Under the pieces are notes generated by a model. The model was not told where the DNA came from. It was given only the letters and a program-made list of their open reading frames with translations, and did no database searches. A DNA stretch of 64,000 bases from Microbacterium sp. AK009 (GTDB taxonomy: Bacteria > Actinomycetota > Actinomycetes > Actinomycetales > Microbacteriaceae): the NCBI RefSeq assembly GCF_013410955.1, contig NZ_JACCCG010000005.1, forward strand, positions 62,001-126,000, read 5' to 3'. A program made the position numbers and the translations under genes. Shown here one piece after another: positions 25,281-34,340 of this stretch. Every line of letters starts with the position of its first letter. Position 1 is the stretch's first letter.

Positions 25281-26212
25281 CGACCGACACGGTCTGGGCC
25301 GCGGGCGGCGTCGTCTGGCGTCTGGTGGAGGGAAAGCTCCGGGTCCTGCTCATCCACCGCACGAAGTACCGCGACGTCACACTTCCCAAGGGCAAGGTCG
25401 ACCCGGGCGAGACCCTCCCCGAGACGGCGGCGCGCGAGATCCACGAGGAGACCGGGATCAAGGTGAGCCTCGGCGCCCCCGTCGGCGTGTCCCGCTACCA
25501 CCTGCCGAGCAAGCGGGAGAAGGTCGTGCACTACTGGGCGGCCGAGGCCACCGACACGGCCATCCGCACCTCCTCGTTCGTACCCAACCGTGAGATCGCG
25601 GCCCTGGAGTGGCGGTCGCCCAAGAAGGCGCTGAAGCTCCTCAGCTACCCCGTCGATGTCGACATCCTCGAGCGGTTCCTCGCGCTTCGCGAGGGCGATC
25701 CGCCTCGGACCTTCCCCGTCGTGGTCCTGCGGCACGGCAAGGCGCTCGCACGGGAGGACTGGGACGGGAAGGACACCGACCGGCCCCTGACTGTCCGCGG
25801 CAAGCGCCAGGCGTCGGCGCTCGTCGGTCAGCTTCAGGCCTTCGGTGTGCGTCAGGTGCTCTCCAGCCCCGCCGTCCGCTGCGTCAAGACGGTCGCGCCC
25901 TTCGCCGCCGCCGCCGGGCGGAAGGTCGAGCTCTGCCGGAACATCAGCGAGGACGCCTGGGACGAGGGGTCGGCAGACGTCCGCCGGGTGATCGGCGAGC
26001 GGGTCCGCAGCCGGAGGCCCGTCGTCCTCGTCAGTCACCGCCCGGTCCTGCCCACGCTCCTGAGCGAGGTCGTGCTGGCGACGGGCACTCTTCCGGGGAT
26101 GCTGGCCAAGTCACCCCCGCTCGAGCCTGCGGGGTACTCGGTGCTCCACGTCTCCGCCGACGCCCCGGGCTCCGGTCTGCTCTCGATCGAGACCTTCACG
26201 CCCGCACTGTGA
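25277..26212 (+). CDS. mutT1: Nudix hydrolase fused to histidine phosphatase (MutT1-like)
   Basis: 311 residues with two enzymes. Residues about 5-140 are a Nudix domain; the Nudix box is visible as [23 protein letters not shown] (G-x5-E-x7-REx2EExG). Residues about 150-300 are a histidine-phosphatase domain with LRHGKALA and [11 protein letters not shown]. Mycobacterial MutT1 hydrolyses 8-oxo-(d)GTP to the diphosphate and monophosphate and also diadenosine polyphosphates. Start overlaps the ppk stop, so the two are coupled, as in mycobacteria. Confidence 0.92.
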   Translation: MTTDTVWAAGGVVWRLVEGKLRVLLIHRTKYRDVTLPKGKVDPGETLPETAAREIHEETGIKVSLGAPVGVSRYHLPSKREKVVHYWAAEATDTAIRTSSFVPNREIAALEWRSPKKALKLLSYPVDVDILERFLALREGDPPRTFPVVVLRHGKALAREDWDGKDTDRPLTVRGKRQASALVGQLQAFGVRQVLSSPAVRCVKTVAPFAAAAGRKVELCRNISEDAWDEGSADVRRVIGERVRSRRPVVLVSHRPVLPTLLSEVVLATGTLPGMLAKSPPLEPAGYSVLHVSADAPGSGLLSIETFTPAL

Positions 26213-26228
26213 ACGGTCGTCCGAAGCG

Positions 26229-26822
26229 GTGAGCACCCGGGCGCGGCGGCCGCATCCGCTCGGGTTCGCCGTCGACTGGGCGGAGGTGCCCGAGCGGATG
26301 CCACGGCGCGACGTCGCCTTCACCCTCCTCGCCGGGCTCGCGGGAAGCCCCGCCGGCCTTCGCATCCGAAACCCCTGCCCGCGGTGCGGCGGACCACATG
26401 GACCGGTCGTGCTGGAGGGAACTCGGTTCCGTGGTTCCGTGGCCTATGCCGGACGGATCGCGGTCGCCGCCGTCGTCTCGGGGGCCGACATCGTCGGATT
26501 CGGAATCGATGCCGAGCCGCGGGTCGATGCCGTGCGCGACGGCGCCGGCTGGGAGGGCGTGCCGGGGCCGGGGCGGCGCGGCACCGTGCGCGAATGGACC
26601 CGGGTCGAGGCCGTGCTGAAGGCCGATGGCCGGGGCCTGGGCGTCGACCCGGCAGACGTCGTCATCCGGGATGACGCACCCGGCACCTGGTGGGGCCTGC
26701 TCCCCCACGGCGCGCGGGCCGCCGAGGGGTGGGATGTCGACGCCCCCGCCGGCCTCGTCGTCAGCGCGGCGATCTTCCGTCAGCCGAGCGGCGGGAGTGC
26801 GGCACCGTCGAGCCAGCGGTGA
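26229..26822 (+). CDS. Sfp-type 4'-phosphopantetheinyl transferase
   Basis: 197 residues. The PPTase core motif is VGFGIDAE (usual GIDxE) and the second is WTRVEAVLKADGRGLG (usual W-x-x-KEA-x-x-K), providing the Mg and CoA residues. CPRCGGPHGPVVLEG is the cysteine-containing segment typical of Sfp-type actinobacterial enzymes. It transfers phosphopantetheine from CoA to a carrier-protein Ser. The only carrier protein in the window is the Pls-type synthetase at 28063-32025 (Ser562), so that is the probable target. It is convergent with the M1 gene, whose 3' end overlaps by 43 bases. Start is GTG 26229. Confidence 0.87.
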   Translation: MSTRARRPHPLGFAVDWAEVPERMPRRDVAFTLLAGLAGSPAGLRIRNPCPRCGGPHGPVVLEGTRFRGSVAYAGRIAVAAVVSGADIVGFGIDAEPRVDAVRDGAGWEGVPGPGRRGTVREWTRVEAVLKADGRGLGVDPADVVIRDDAPGTWWGLLPHGARAAEGWDVDAPAGLVVSAAIFRQPSGGSAAPSSQR

Positions 26823-28066
26823 AGAAGCGCCTCGGCAGCAGGCCCGAAGGACGCGGCGACCGCGAGGCGGAAGTCGTCGGTTCCGACGAGCTGGTGACGG
26901 TGCACGGTGGTCCAGTCGCGGAGGAAGCGGAAGAAGGCCACGTCGCCGACGGTGAGGCGCAGCGCGTGCAGGGCGAGCGCGCCGCGCTTGTAGACACGGT
27001 CGTCGAACATCGCCTTCGGGCCGGGGTCGGAGAGGATGAGGTCGGCCGGCTCGCCGGCCACCCGCTCCCAGTGCAAGGCGGCATGGGTCGCGGCGACCGC
27101 ACCGCCCGAACGCTCCGACCACAGCCACTCGGCGTAGCAGGCGAACCCCTCGTTCAGCCAGATGTCCCGCCAGTCGCGGATCCCGACGCTATTGCCCACC
27201 CACTGGTGAGCGAGCTCGTGCGCGATGAGCCGCTCGAACGACGGTGCGAGGTGATTGACGCCGAAGAGCGCCATCCCCTGTGCCTCGAGCGGGATCTCCA
27301 GGACGTCGGGGGTGACGACCATCGTGCACCGTTCCTGCGGATACGGGCCGAAGACGTCCTCGAATACCGCGACCATCCGGGCCAGGGGCGCGAATGCCCT
27401 GGCGGTCTGCGCTGCCAGCTCGGGCGGATGGACGAGCTCGGCTTCGACGCCTGGAACAGCGACGGGGGTCGTGGCGAAGCGACCGACGTGAGCGGCGACG
27501 AGATACGTCGCGGTGGGAACACGGAGTTCGAATGTGCGCGCCTCGAGCCTCCCCCGACGGCGGGTCCCGACCAGGACGCCGGTCGCGATGGCCCGGTAGG
27601 GGGCGTCCGTCGCGAGCGTCACGCGGTAGGTCGCCCTGTCGTCGGGGCGATCGTTGCACGGGAACCAGGTCGGTGCCCCCACGGGCTGAGACGCCACGAG
27701 CGCGCCGTCGTCGAGTTCTTCCCACCCGAGCGTCCCCCACGGGCTCCTCCGGGGCCGCGGGGTGCCGGCATAGGTCACGTCGACGGAGAACCGCTCCCCC
27801 GGCTGGAGAGACGTCGGAAGAGCGATCCGGACTCCCCGCGCATCGTGCCGGAAGGTCACCGGATCGCCGTCCACCCGGATCGCGCCGGCACGCAGGCCGA
27901 CGAGGTCCAGCCGGATGCGGTCGGTGGGGAGGGCCGCGACCGCGTGCAGCAGCGCGCGCCCCTCGAGACGGTTGGTGCGTACGCGGTACGTCAGGTCGAG
28001 GTCGTACGACTCGACGTCGAAGGCGGCGTCCCCGCTGCCGGGGGTGTAGGCCGAGACGGGAGTCAC
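26780..28066 (-). CDS. M1-family zinc aminopeptidase coupled to the synthetase
   Basis: 428 residues. Zinc site HELAHQW with downstream ligand Glu in NEGFACYAEW (gluzincin pattern), a catalytic-Tyr segment (DRVYKRGALALHALR), and LEAQGMALFG in place of the GAMEN-like strand as in small actinobacterial M1 enzymes. No signal peptide, so cytoplasmic. Starts at GTG overlapping the stop of the synthetase (GTGA), which indicates co-translation; the longer frame to 28105 would lie inside the synthetase. Aminopeptidases that degrade epsilon-poly-lysine are known in producers; here the tight coupling suggests trimming, turnover or self-protection (inference). A general housekeeping aminopeptidase is the alternative. 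Confidence 0.85.
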   Translation of the reverse strand: MTPVSAYTPGSGDAAFDVESYDLDLTYRVRTNRLEGRALLHAVAALPTDRIRLDLVGLRAGAIRVDGDPVTFRHDARGVRIALPTSLQPGERFSVDVTYAGTPRPRRSPWGTLGWEELDDGALVASQPVGAPTWFPCNDRPDDRATYRVTLATDAPYRAIATGVLVGTRRRGRLEARTFELRVPTATYLVAAHVGRFATTPVAVPGVEAELVHPPELAAQTARAFAPLARMVAVFEDVFGPYPQERCTMVVTPDVLEIPLEAQGMALFGVNHLAPSFERLIAHELAHQWVGNSVGIRDWRDIWLNEGFACYAEWLWSERSGGAVAATHAALHWERVAGEPADLILSDPGPKAMFDDRVYKRGALALHALRLTVGDVAFFRFLRDWTTVHRHQLVGTDDFRLAVAASFGPAAEALLHRWLDGAALPPLG

Positions 28067-31000
28067 GAGGTCGACTGGTAGGCGCGCACCTTCACCGCAC
28101 GCCACGGGCCGATCGGGTTGCCGCTCCAGCGTGACCCGACGGGCACCGATTCACCGCGCATCACTAGCGACGCCGGACCCACCGTCGCGTGCGAGCCGAT
28201 GACCGCACCGGGGAGGATGACGCTGTGCGGCCCGAGCGTGGCTCCCGGTTCCAGAGTGACGGTGTCCATACTCATGATTCGATCATGGAACAGGTGGGTC
28301 TGCACGACGCACCCCCGGTTGACGGTGCTGCCGTCGCCGAGGGTGACGAGGTCGGGTTCGGGGAGCCAGTAGCTGTCGCACCACACTCCCCGGCCGATCC
28401 GGGCCCCGAGGGTGCGCAGCCACACGGCCAGAGCCGGGGTGCCGGCGGCCGCCCGGGCGAACCATGGTGCGGCGACCATCTCGGTGAAGGTGTCCGACAC
28501 CTCGGTGCGCCAGACGAAGCTCGACCACAGCGGCGACTCCCCCGCGCGGATAGGCCCGACGATGAGCCACTTGGCCGTCGTGGTCACGAGCGCCGCCACA
28601 GCGCCGGCGGCGAGAAGCACGACGCCCGAGAGCAGCAGGGCGGCCATCGGGGTGGCCTCCCAGAGGAGCGCGAGCACGAACAGGACCGTCAACCCGACAC
28701 CGCAGGTGACCACGACGGGCACGAAACGGCACAGCTCCCACAGTGTCCGCGCGACGCGGAGCCGGGTCGGCGGGTGGTAGGTGCGCGCGTCGTCCCCGTC
28801 GGCGGTGACACGTCGCAGGCGCACGGCCGGCGAACCGAGCCACGACGATCCCGCCTTCGCCTTCCGCGGCGCCGAAGACAGCACCGCGACGAGACCATCG
28901 CGGGGCACGCGGTGTCCGGGCGCGGCCATGCCGGAATTGCCGAGGAACGCACGCCTGCCGATGCGCACCGCGCCGATCCGCACCCAGCCGCGCCGCAGTT
29001 CGTAGGAGGCCACCATCGTGTCGTCGGCGAGGAAGGCTCCGTCCTCGATGCGGGTCATGGACGGCAGGAGCAGCACGGTCGACGCCTCGACGTCCCTTCC
29101 GACCTGTGCGCCCAGGAGCCGGAGCCACACCGGCGTGAACAGGCTCGAGTAGAGCGGGAAGAGGATCGTGCGAGCGGAGTCGAGCAGTCGCTCGATGGTC
29201 CAGGCGCGCCATCCGTTCGCACTCCGCACGGGGAAGGTCCCTTCGCGAAGGCCCCGGGACAGCAGGCGCACGGCGACGACCACGGCGGCGGCGAAGACGA
29301 CACCGGCGACGAGGACTCCCGGAAAGAGCAGGGCGAGCGCACCCACGAAGGCGGTGCCGAGATCATCCGCCCCCCGGATCCCCGCGGCCACCACGAGTCC
29401 TCCGAGGGCGAAGGCGACGACCGGGAGGAGGGCGAGGAGAACGGATGACGCGGCATAGGCCCAGAGCCATCGATGCGGCGCCGGTGCGCGATCGGCCGGC
29501 CACCTCGACGCGACCTCGCCCACGCGTACCGCCGGCGACCCGGCCCACGATTGGTCGGCCTTGACCCGTCCGAACACCGCCGAGCCCGGTGCGATCTCCG
29601 CGCGTTGACCGATGCGTGTGCCGGGCGCGAGCGTCGAACGCGAACCCACCGTGGCGTCGGCCCCGATGCGCACACTCCCGATGCGCACGACGTCTCCGTC
29701 GATCCACGTCCCGCTGAGGTCCACTTCCGGCTCGATCGCCGCGCCGTCGCCGACGTCGAGCATGCCGGTGATGGGCGGGAGGGTGTGCAGATCGACGCCT
29801 CGGCCCACCTTGGCTCCGAGAGCCCGGGCGTAGTAGACCACCCAGGGCGCGCCGGCGAGTCCGACCGCGTCGACCTGGTCGGCGATCTGCTCGGCGAGCC
29901 AGAGACGCAGGTGAACGCCACCCCCGCGGGGATAGTCCCCGGGTTTCACGCCGGCAAGCAGAAGTCGGGCCGCCGCGGCGGCGATCGCCATGCGACCAAA
30001 CGGCGTGGCGAAGATCAGCAGTCCCCCGACGAGCACCGGCCACGGCGCGGTCGGGAGCACCTCGAATCCCGGAACGAGCTGCAGGAGCGCCGCAGCGGTG
30101 AGGAGGTACAGCAGCCACCGGATGCCGCTGAGCACGAACAGCGGGGCCGCCAGGAGCGTCTGCGCCCACTGCGTGCGGCGCGGGGTCGGCACCGGGCGGT
30201 GGAAGTCGGTGCGGGCGTCCTCGGCCACGGCACTGACGGCCTTTGCCATCGCGCCGAGGCGCGGCACGTCGTAGATGTCGGCGACGGAGAACTCGGGCAC
30301 CCGGGCTCGCAGACGCGACACCAGCTGAGCCGCAGCGAGCGAGCCGCCGCCCAGGTCGAAGAAGTCCGCCTCCCGGTCCGCTACCGGCATCCCCAGCACC
30401 GCCTGCCACTGCGCGGCCAGCCACACTTCGTCGGGCGAGAGGTCACTGACATCCAGCTCGACGCCCGGGAGCGGCCAGGGAAGGGCAGTGCGGTCGACCT
30501 TGCCCGACGTGCGCACCGGGAGGTCGTCGACGACGGCGAGGAGCGGCACCAGCGCCGCAGGAAGGCGCTCGGCGAGGAACGCGCGGGCCGCAGCGCGATC
30601 GAGGTCGGCGGGGGCGACGAGGTAGCCGACGAGGAGAGGGACGCCGGCGTCGCTCGTGCGCACGGCCGCCGCAGCCGCGGCGACGCCGGGGATGTCCTGC
30701 AGTGCCGCCTCGACCTCGCCGAGCTCGATCCGTCTGCCGCCCACCTTCACCTGGTCGTCGGCGCGGCCGATGAACACGAGCCCCTCGGGGTCGTACCGCA
30801 CGAGGTCGCCCGACCGATAGGCGCGTTCCCAGCCCAGTTCCGCGAACGGCGCGTACTTCTCTGCGTCCTTCGCGGGGTCGAGATAGCGGGCGAGGCCGAC
30901 ACCCCCGATGATCAGCTCGCCGATCTCGCCGGGCGCGACCCGCACGCCCTCGCCATCCACGACCGCGAGCGCCCACCCGTCCAGAGGCAGTCCGATGCGC

Positions 31001-32025
31001 ACGGGTCCCTCGCCGCCGAGCGGTGCCGCGCAGGCGACCACGGTCGCCTCGGTGGGGCCGTAGGTGTTCCACACCTCGCGCCCGTCGACCGATAGGCGCG
31101 CGGCGAGCTCGGGTGGACACGCCTCACCGCCGAAGATCAGCAGCCGCACGCTTTCCAGCGCATCCTGCGGCCACATCGCCGCGAGCGTGGGAACGGTCGA
31201 GACCACGGTGATCCCCTGGCGGATGAGCCACGGGGCGAGATCCTCACCCGACCGCACGAGCGCACGCGGGGCGGGAACCAGGCACGCGCCGTGCCGCCAG
31301 GCGAGCCACATCTCCTCGCAGGAGGCGTCGAAAGCCACCGACAATCCCGCCAGCACACGGTCGTCGGGGCCGAGCGGCGCATCGTGGAGGAACAGGCGCG
31401 CCTCGGCGTCGACGAAGGCCGCGGCCGACCGGTGTGTGACGGCAACGCCCTTCGGGACGCCGGTCGATCCGGAGGTGAAGATGATCCACGCGTCGTCGTC
31501 GGGGGTCGGGGGCGTGAGGGCGGCGAGGGCGGCGGTGTCGGTCGGCGCGGAAGGGGTGCGCGCATGGTCCGGAGAGGAGGCGGATGCGGCGGCACCACCC
31601 GCCACGAACAGGAGACCGTCGGTGAGGATCCCGGCGACCCGAGCCTCGCCGAAGACCAGGCGCGCCCGCTCGTCCGGATCGTCGGCGTCAACCGGCACGT
31701 ACGCGGCACCGGCAGCGAGGATGCCGAGGATCGCCAGATACAGATCCTTCGAACCCGAGGCGATCCGGACCCCGATGCGGTCACCGCGCGTCACCCCTGC
31801 CTCCTGCAGTCGCAGCGCGAGCCGGCCGGCCGCGCGCACCGTCTCCCGGTAGCTGAGAGCGGTCGAGCCGTCGTCCAGCGCCGAGGCCTCCGGGTGCCGT
31901 GCGGCGGTCTCGCGGACGATGTCCCAGAGGGTCCGCGGTGACGCGGCGGCGCCGGCGCGGTCGAGCTCGGACTGGAGGTGATCATCCCCCGGGAGGGGGA
32001 TCGGGACCGGTTCCGGCTCGGGCAT
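28063..32025 (-). CDS. Pls/PosA-type peptide synthetase, probable poly-lysine synthetase
   Basis: 1320 residues, the size of the epsilon-poly-lysine synthetase. Adenylation domain about 30-515 (FTSGSTGVPKG at 183; NTYGPTEAT; YRSGDLVRY; SGKVDR at 507). Carrier-protein Ser562 in DLGGGSLAAAQ. Six membrane helices in three pairs (about 620-690, 853-921 and 1098-1150), and three soluble segments with left-handed beta-helix hexapeptide repeats between and after the pairs (about 700-845, 925-1075, 1155-1310). The specificity residues I align with the GrsA positions are D233, A234, E237, S276, I297, G299, T321, V329, V330 and K509, giving DAESIGTVVK; I remember DAESIGSVVK as the bacitracin lysine code. 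No conventional condensation or thioesterase domain occurs. The coupled M1 gene and PPTase complete the locus. Confidence 0.85.
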   Translation of the reverse strand: MPEPEPVPIPLPGDDHLQSELDRAGAAASPRTLWDIVRETAARHPEASALDDGSTALSYRETVRAAGRLALRLQEAGVTRGDRIGVRIASGSKDLYLAILGILAAGAAYVPVDADDPDERARLVFGEARVAGILTDGLLFVAGGAAASASSPDHARTPSAPTDTAALAALTPPTPDDDAWIIFTSGSTGVPKGVAVTHRSAAAFVDAEARLFLHDAPLGPDDRVLAGLSVAFDASCEEMWLAWRHGACLVPAPRALVRSGEDLAPWLIRQGITVVSTVPTLAAMWPQDALESVRLLIFGGEACPPELAARLSVDGREVWNTYGPTEATVVACAAPLGGEGPVRIGLPLDGWALAVVDGEGVRVAPGEIGELIIGGVGLARYLDPAKDAEKYAPFAELGWERAYRSGDLVRYDPEGLVFIGRADDQVKVGGRRIELGEVEAALQDIPGVAAAAAAVRTSDAGVPLLVGYLVAPADLDRAAARAFLAERLPAALVPLLAVVDDLPVRTSGKVDRTALPWPLPGVELDVSDLSPDEVWLAAQWQAVLGMPVADREADFFDLGGGSLAAAQLVSRLRARVPEFSVADIYDVPRLGAMAKAVSAVAEDARTDFHRPVPTPRRTQWAQTLLAAPLFVLSGIRWLLYLLTAAALLQLVPGFEVLPTAPWPVLVGGLLIFATPFGRMAIAAAAARLLLAGVKPGDYPRGGGVHLRLWLAEQIADQVDAVGLAGAPWVVYYARALGAKVGRGVDLHTLPPITGMLDVGDGAAIEPEVDLSGTWIDGDVVRIGSVRIGADATVGSRSTLAPGTRIGQRAEIAPGSAVFGRVKADQSWAGSPAVRVGEVASRWPADRAPAPHRWLWAYAASSVLLALLPVVAFALGGLVVAAGIRGADDLGTAFVGALALLFPGVLVAGVVFAAAVVVAVRLLSRGLREGTFPVRSANGWRAWTIERLLDSARTILFPLYSSLFTPVWLRLLGAQVGRDVEASTVLLLPSMTRIEDGAFLADDTMVASYELRRGWVRIGAVRIGRRAFLGNSGMAAPGHRVPRDGLVAVLSSAPRKAKAGSSWLGSPAVRLRRVTADGDDARTYHPPTRLRVARTLWELCRFVPVVVTCGVGLTVLFVLALLWEATPMAALLLSGVVLLAAGAVAALVTTTAKWLIVGPIRAGESPLWSSFVWRTEVSDTFTEMVAAPWFARAAAGTPALAVWLRTLGARIGRGVWCDSYWLPEPDLVTLGDGSTVNRGCVVQTHLFHDRIMSMDTVTLEPGATLGPHSVILPGAVIGSHATVGPASLVMRGESVPVGSRWSGNPIGPWRAVKVRAYQSTS

Positions 32026-32032
32026 GTCTCGG

Positions 32033-32038
32033 ATCGTA
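32033..32038 (-). promoter_or_regulatory. -10 element for leaderless synthetase mRNA
   Basis: TACGAT (minus strand), 7 bases before the ATG; this gap is shared with pstS. Confidence 0.55.
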
Positions 32039-32080
32039 GCGAGAGAAGGTGACGCGACCGACCGCCGCGGGACGGGGGTC

Positions 32081-32098
32081 GTTCACCTGCCGTTCACC
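32081..32098 (+). promoter_or_regulatory. PHO box upstream of pstS
   Basis: Two exact GTTCACC copies at 32081-32087 and 32092-32098, 11 bases apart, match the actinobacterial PHO-box pattern for PhoP/RegX3. It lies 90 bases before the pstS start and 43 bases beyond the -10 of the divergent synthetase gene, so it may affect both. Confidence 0.8.
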
Positions 32099-32188
32099 GT
32101 GTCAGCGCACTCTCTTAAGAGTCGATGCTTAGCGTGCCCTCCGGACCCTGCACCGGGCATCCATTCCCCAACCCGAAGGATTCACACA

Positions 32189-33295
32189 GTGAAGATCTCC
32201 CGCATTGCTCAGCTGGGCGCCGTCGCGGCCGTCGCGGCGCTGACGCTCACCGCCTGCGCCGCCAACGAGACCGCCCCCGCCGGCGACTCCTCCGACGCTC
32301 CCGCCGAGTCGTCCCTTTCGGGTGAGCTCGTCGGGTCGGGCGCCTCCTCGCAGGAGGTCGCGGTCCAGGCCTGGTCCGCCGGTTTCCAGGGCGCGAACCC
32401 CGACGTGACCGTCTCGTACGACCCGTCGGGTTCGGGTGCGGGTCGCGACTCGTTCCAGGCCGGCGCCGTCGCCTTCGCCGGCTCCGACCGCGCCTTCACC
32501 GCCGACGAGATCGCCGAGGGCCCCTTCGACGGCTGCGTCGAGGGCTCGGGCATCATCGAACTGCCCTCCTACATCTCCCCCATCGCGGTCATCTTCAACC
32601 TCGAGGGCGTCGACGAGCTGAACATGGATGCCGCGACCATCGCGGGCATCTTCGCCGGAACCATCACCAACTGGAACGACCCGGCGATCGCTGCGCTGAA
32701 CGAGGGCGTGGAGCTCCCCGATCAGCAGATCACCCCGGTTCACCGCGCCGACGACTCGGGCACCACTGAGAACTTCACCGACTACCTCTTCCAGGCTGCT
32801 CCCGACGTGTGGACCTACGAGCCCGACGGCGTGTGGCCGCTCAGCTCGGGTGAGGCCGCGCAGGGCACCTCGGGTGTCGTCGCCGCCGTCGAGGGTGGCG
32901 TCGGCACGATCGGCTACGCCGACGCGTCGCGCGCCGAGGGCTTCGGTCAGGTCTCCGTCCAGGTCGGCGAAGAGTTCGTCGCCTTCTCGCCGGAGGCCGC
33001 TGCCGCCGTCGTCGACGCGTCGCCTCGCGAAGAGGGCCGCACCGACGGCGACCTCGCGATCGCCCTGGACCGCACGCCCGACGAGGCGGCCTACCCGATC
33101 GTCCTGGTCAGCTACATGATCGCGTGCGAAGAGTACGCCGACGCTGCGCAGGCGCCGCTGGTCAAGGGCTTCCTCGAGTACGTCATCAGCCCCGAGGGCC
33201 AGGACGCCGCAGCAGAGGCCGCGGGTTCCGCGCCGGTCTCGGACACGCAGCGCGAGAGCATGCAGGCGGCGATCGACCTGATCGTCACTGAGTGA
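32189..33295 (+). CDS. pstS: Phosphate ABC transporter substrate-binding lipoprotein
   Basis: 368 residues. Lipobox TLTAC near residue 19-23 gives a membrane-anchored lipoprotein. The phosphate-binding residues appear in SGSGAGRDSFQAG, FAGSDRAF and ADDSGTTENFTDY. Start is GTG 32189, 8 bases after GAAGGA. It captures phosphate outside the membrane and passes it to PstC-PstA. The PHO box at 32081-32098 and the palindromic CTCTTAAGAG at 32112-32121 lie upstream. A strong hairpin after the stop would limit expression of pstCAB relative to pstS, a common design. Confidence 0.96.
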   Translation: MKISRIAQLGAVAAVAALTLTACAANETAPAGDSSDAPAESSLSGELVGSGASSQEVAVQAWSAGFQGANPDVTVSYDPSGSGAGRDSFQAGAVAFAGSDRAFTADEIAEGPFDGCVEGSGIIELPSYISPIAVIFNLEGVDELNMDAATIAGIFAGTITNWNDPAIAALNEGVELPDQQITPVHRADDSGTTENFTDYLFQAAPDVWTYEPDGVWPLSSGEAAQGTSGVVAAVEGGVGTIGYADASRAEGFGQVSVQVGEEFVAFSPEAAAAVVDASPREEGRTDGDLAIALDRTPDEAAYPIVLVSYMIACEEYADAAQAPLVKGFLEYVISPEGQDAAAEAAGSAPVSDTQRESMQAAIDLIVTE

Positions 33296-33299
33296 CACC

Positions 33300-33335
33300 A
33301 TGGTGTCCGACCCGCTTCGGCGGGTCGGACACCAT
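33300..33335 (+). terminator. Perfect 16-bp stem with TTCG loop after pstS
   Basis: ATGGTGTCCGACCCGC pairs exactly with its complement around a TTCG tetraloop, followed by TCCTCTCCC. It acts as a partial terminator or mRNA-stability element between pstS and pstC. Confidence 0.85.
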
Positions 33336-33385
33336 TCCTCTCCCTCCGGGGAGAACATCCGCACCCCTCCCGAGAACAGGATGAG

Positions 33386-34339
33386 ATGACCACTCTGGCT
33401 CCTCCGGCGGCCGAGCCCCGCACGAAGCCGAAACAGCGGCCCGGCGACCGCTGGTTCTCGGGAACCGCGCTGTTCGCCGGCTCGATGATCCTCGTGACCC
33501 TCGCTGCGGTCGCGATCTTCCTCATCGTCCAGTCGATCCCGGGCCTCACCGCCACCAGTGAGAACGCCTCGGTCCTCACCTCCACCTTCTGGAATTACGT
33601 CTGGCCCCTCGCCTTCGGCACGCTCTGGGCCTCGATCCTCGCTCTCGTGATGGCCGTGCCGCTCTCCGTTGCCGTCGCCCTCTTCATCTCCCACTACGCC
33701 CCGCGCCGTCTGGCGCAGACCCTCGGCTACATCGTCGACCTGCTGGCCGCGGTCCCGTCGGTCGTCTTCGGCCTCTGGGGCATTCTCGTCCTGGCCCCGG
33801 CGGTGCAGCCGGTCTACACCTGGCTCGTCGACAACGCCGGATGGTTCCCCCTCTTCGCCGGGCCCGTGTCGGGTACCGGCCGCACGATCTTCACCGCCGC
33901 GATGGTGCTGGCGGTCATGGTCACCCCGATCATCACCGCCATCTGCCGCGAGATCTTCCTGCAGACCCCGGTCCTCCACGAAGAGGCGGCCCTCGCCCTC
34001 GGCGCGACGCGCTGGGAGATGGTGCGCATGGCCGTCTTCCCCTTCGGGCGCTCCGGCATCGTCTCGGCCTCGATGCTCGGCCTCGGCCGCGCCCTCGGTG
34101 AGACGATGGCCGTCGCCATGGTGCTCTCGGCCACGGGCGTCGTGACCTTCCGGCTGTTCACCTCCGAGAACCCCAGCACGATCCCCGCCAACATCGCCCT
34201 CACCTTCCCCGAGGCCTACGGCGTCAACGTCAACGTTCTGATCGCGACCGGCCTCATCCTCTTCATCGTCACTTTCGCCGTCAACGCGCTCGCCCGCTGG
34301 ATCGTCAGCCGGCGCAAGGAATTCTCGGGAGCGAACTGA
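33386..34339 (+). CDS. pstC: Phosphate ABC transporter permease PstC
   Basis: 317 residues, six membrane helices after a cytoplasmic Pro/Lys-rich N-terminus (RTKPKQRPGDRW). The conserved loop for contact with the ATPase is EEAALALGATRWEMVRMAVFPFG (EAA motif). VVTFRLFTS and the C-terminal helix close the protein. It pairs with PstA to form the phosphate channel. Starts at ATG 33386 and ends one base before pstA. Confidence 0.95.
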   Translation: MTTLAPPAAEPRTKPKQRPGDRWFSGTALFAGSMILVTLAAVAIFLIVQSIPGLTATSENASVLTSTFWNYVWPLAFGTLWASILALVMAVPLSVAVALFISHYAPRRLAQTLGYIVDLLAAVPSVVFGLWGILVLAPAVQPVYTWLVDNAGWFPLFAGPVSGTGRTIFTAAMVLAVMVTPIITAICREIFLQTPVLHEEAALALGATRWEMVRMAVFPFGRSGIVSASMLGLGRALGETMAVAMVLSATGVVTFRLFTSENPSTIPANIALTFPEAYGVNVNVLIATGLILFIVTFAVNALARWIVSRRKEFSGAN

Positions 34340-34340
34340 C

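Noticed and set aside
28063..32025. Conventional NRPS or fatty acyl-AMP ligase
   Set aside because: No condensation or thioesterase domain, and six membrane helices with hexapeptide repeats instead; the Pls/PosA plan fits better.
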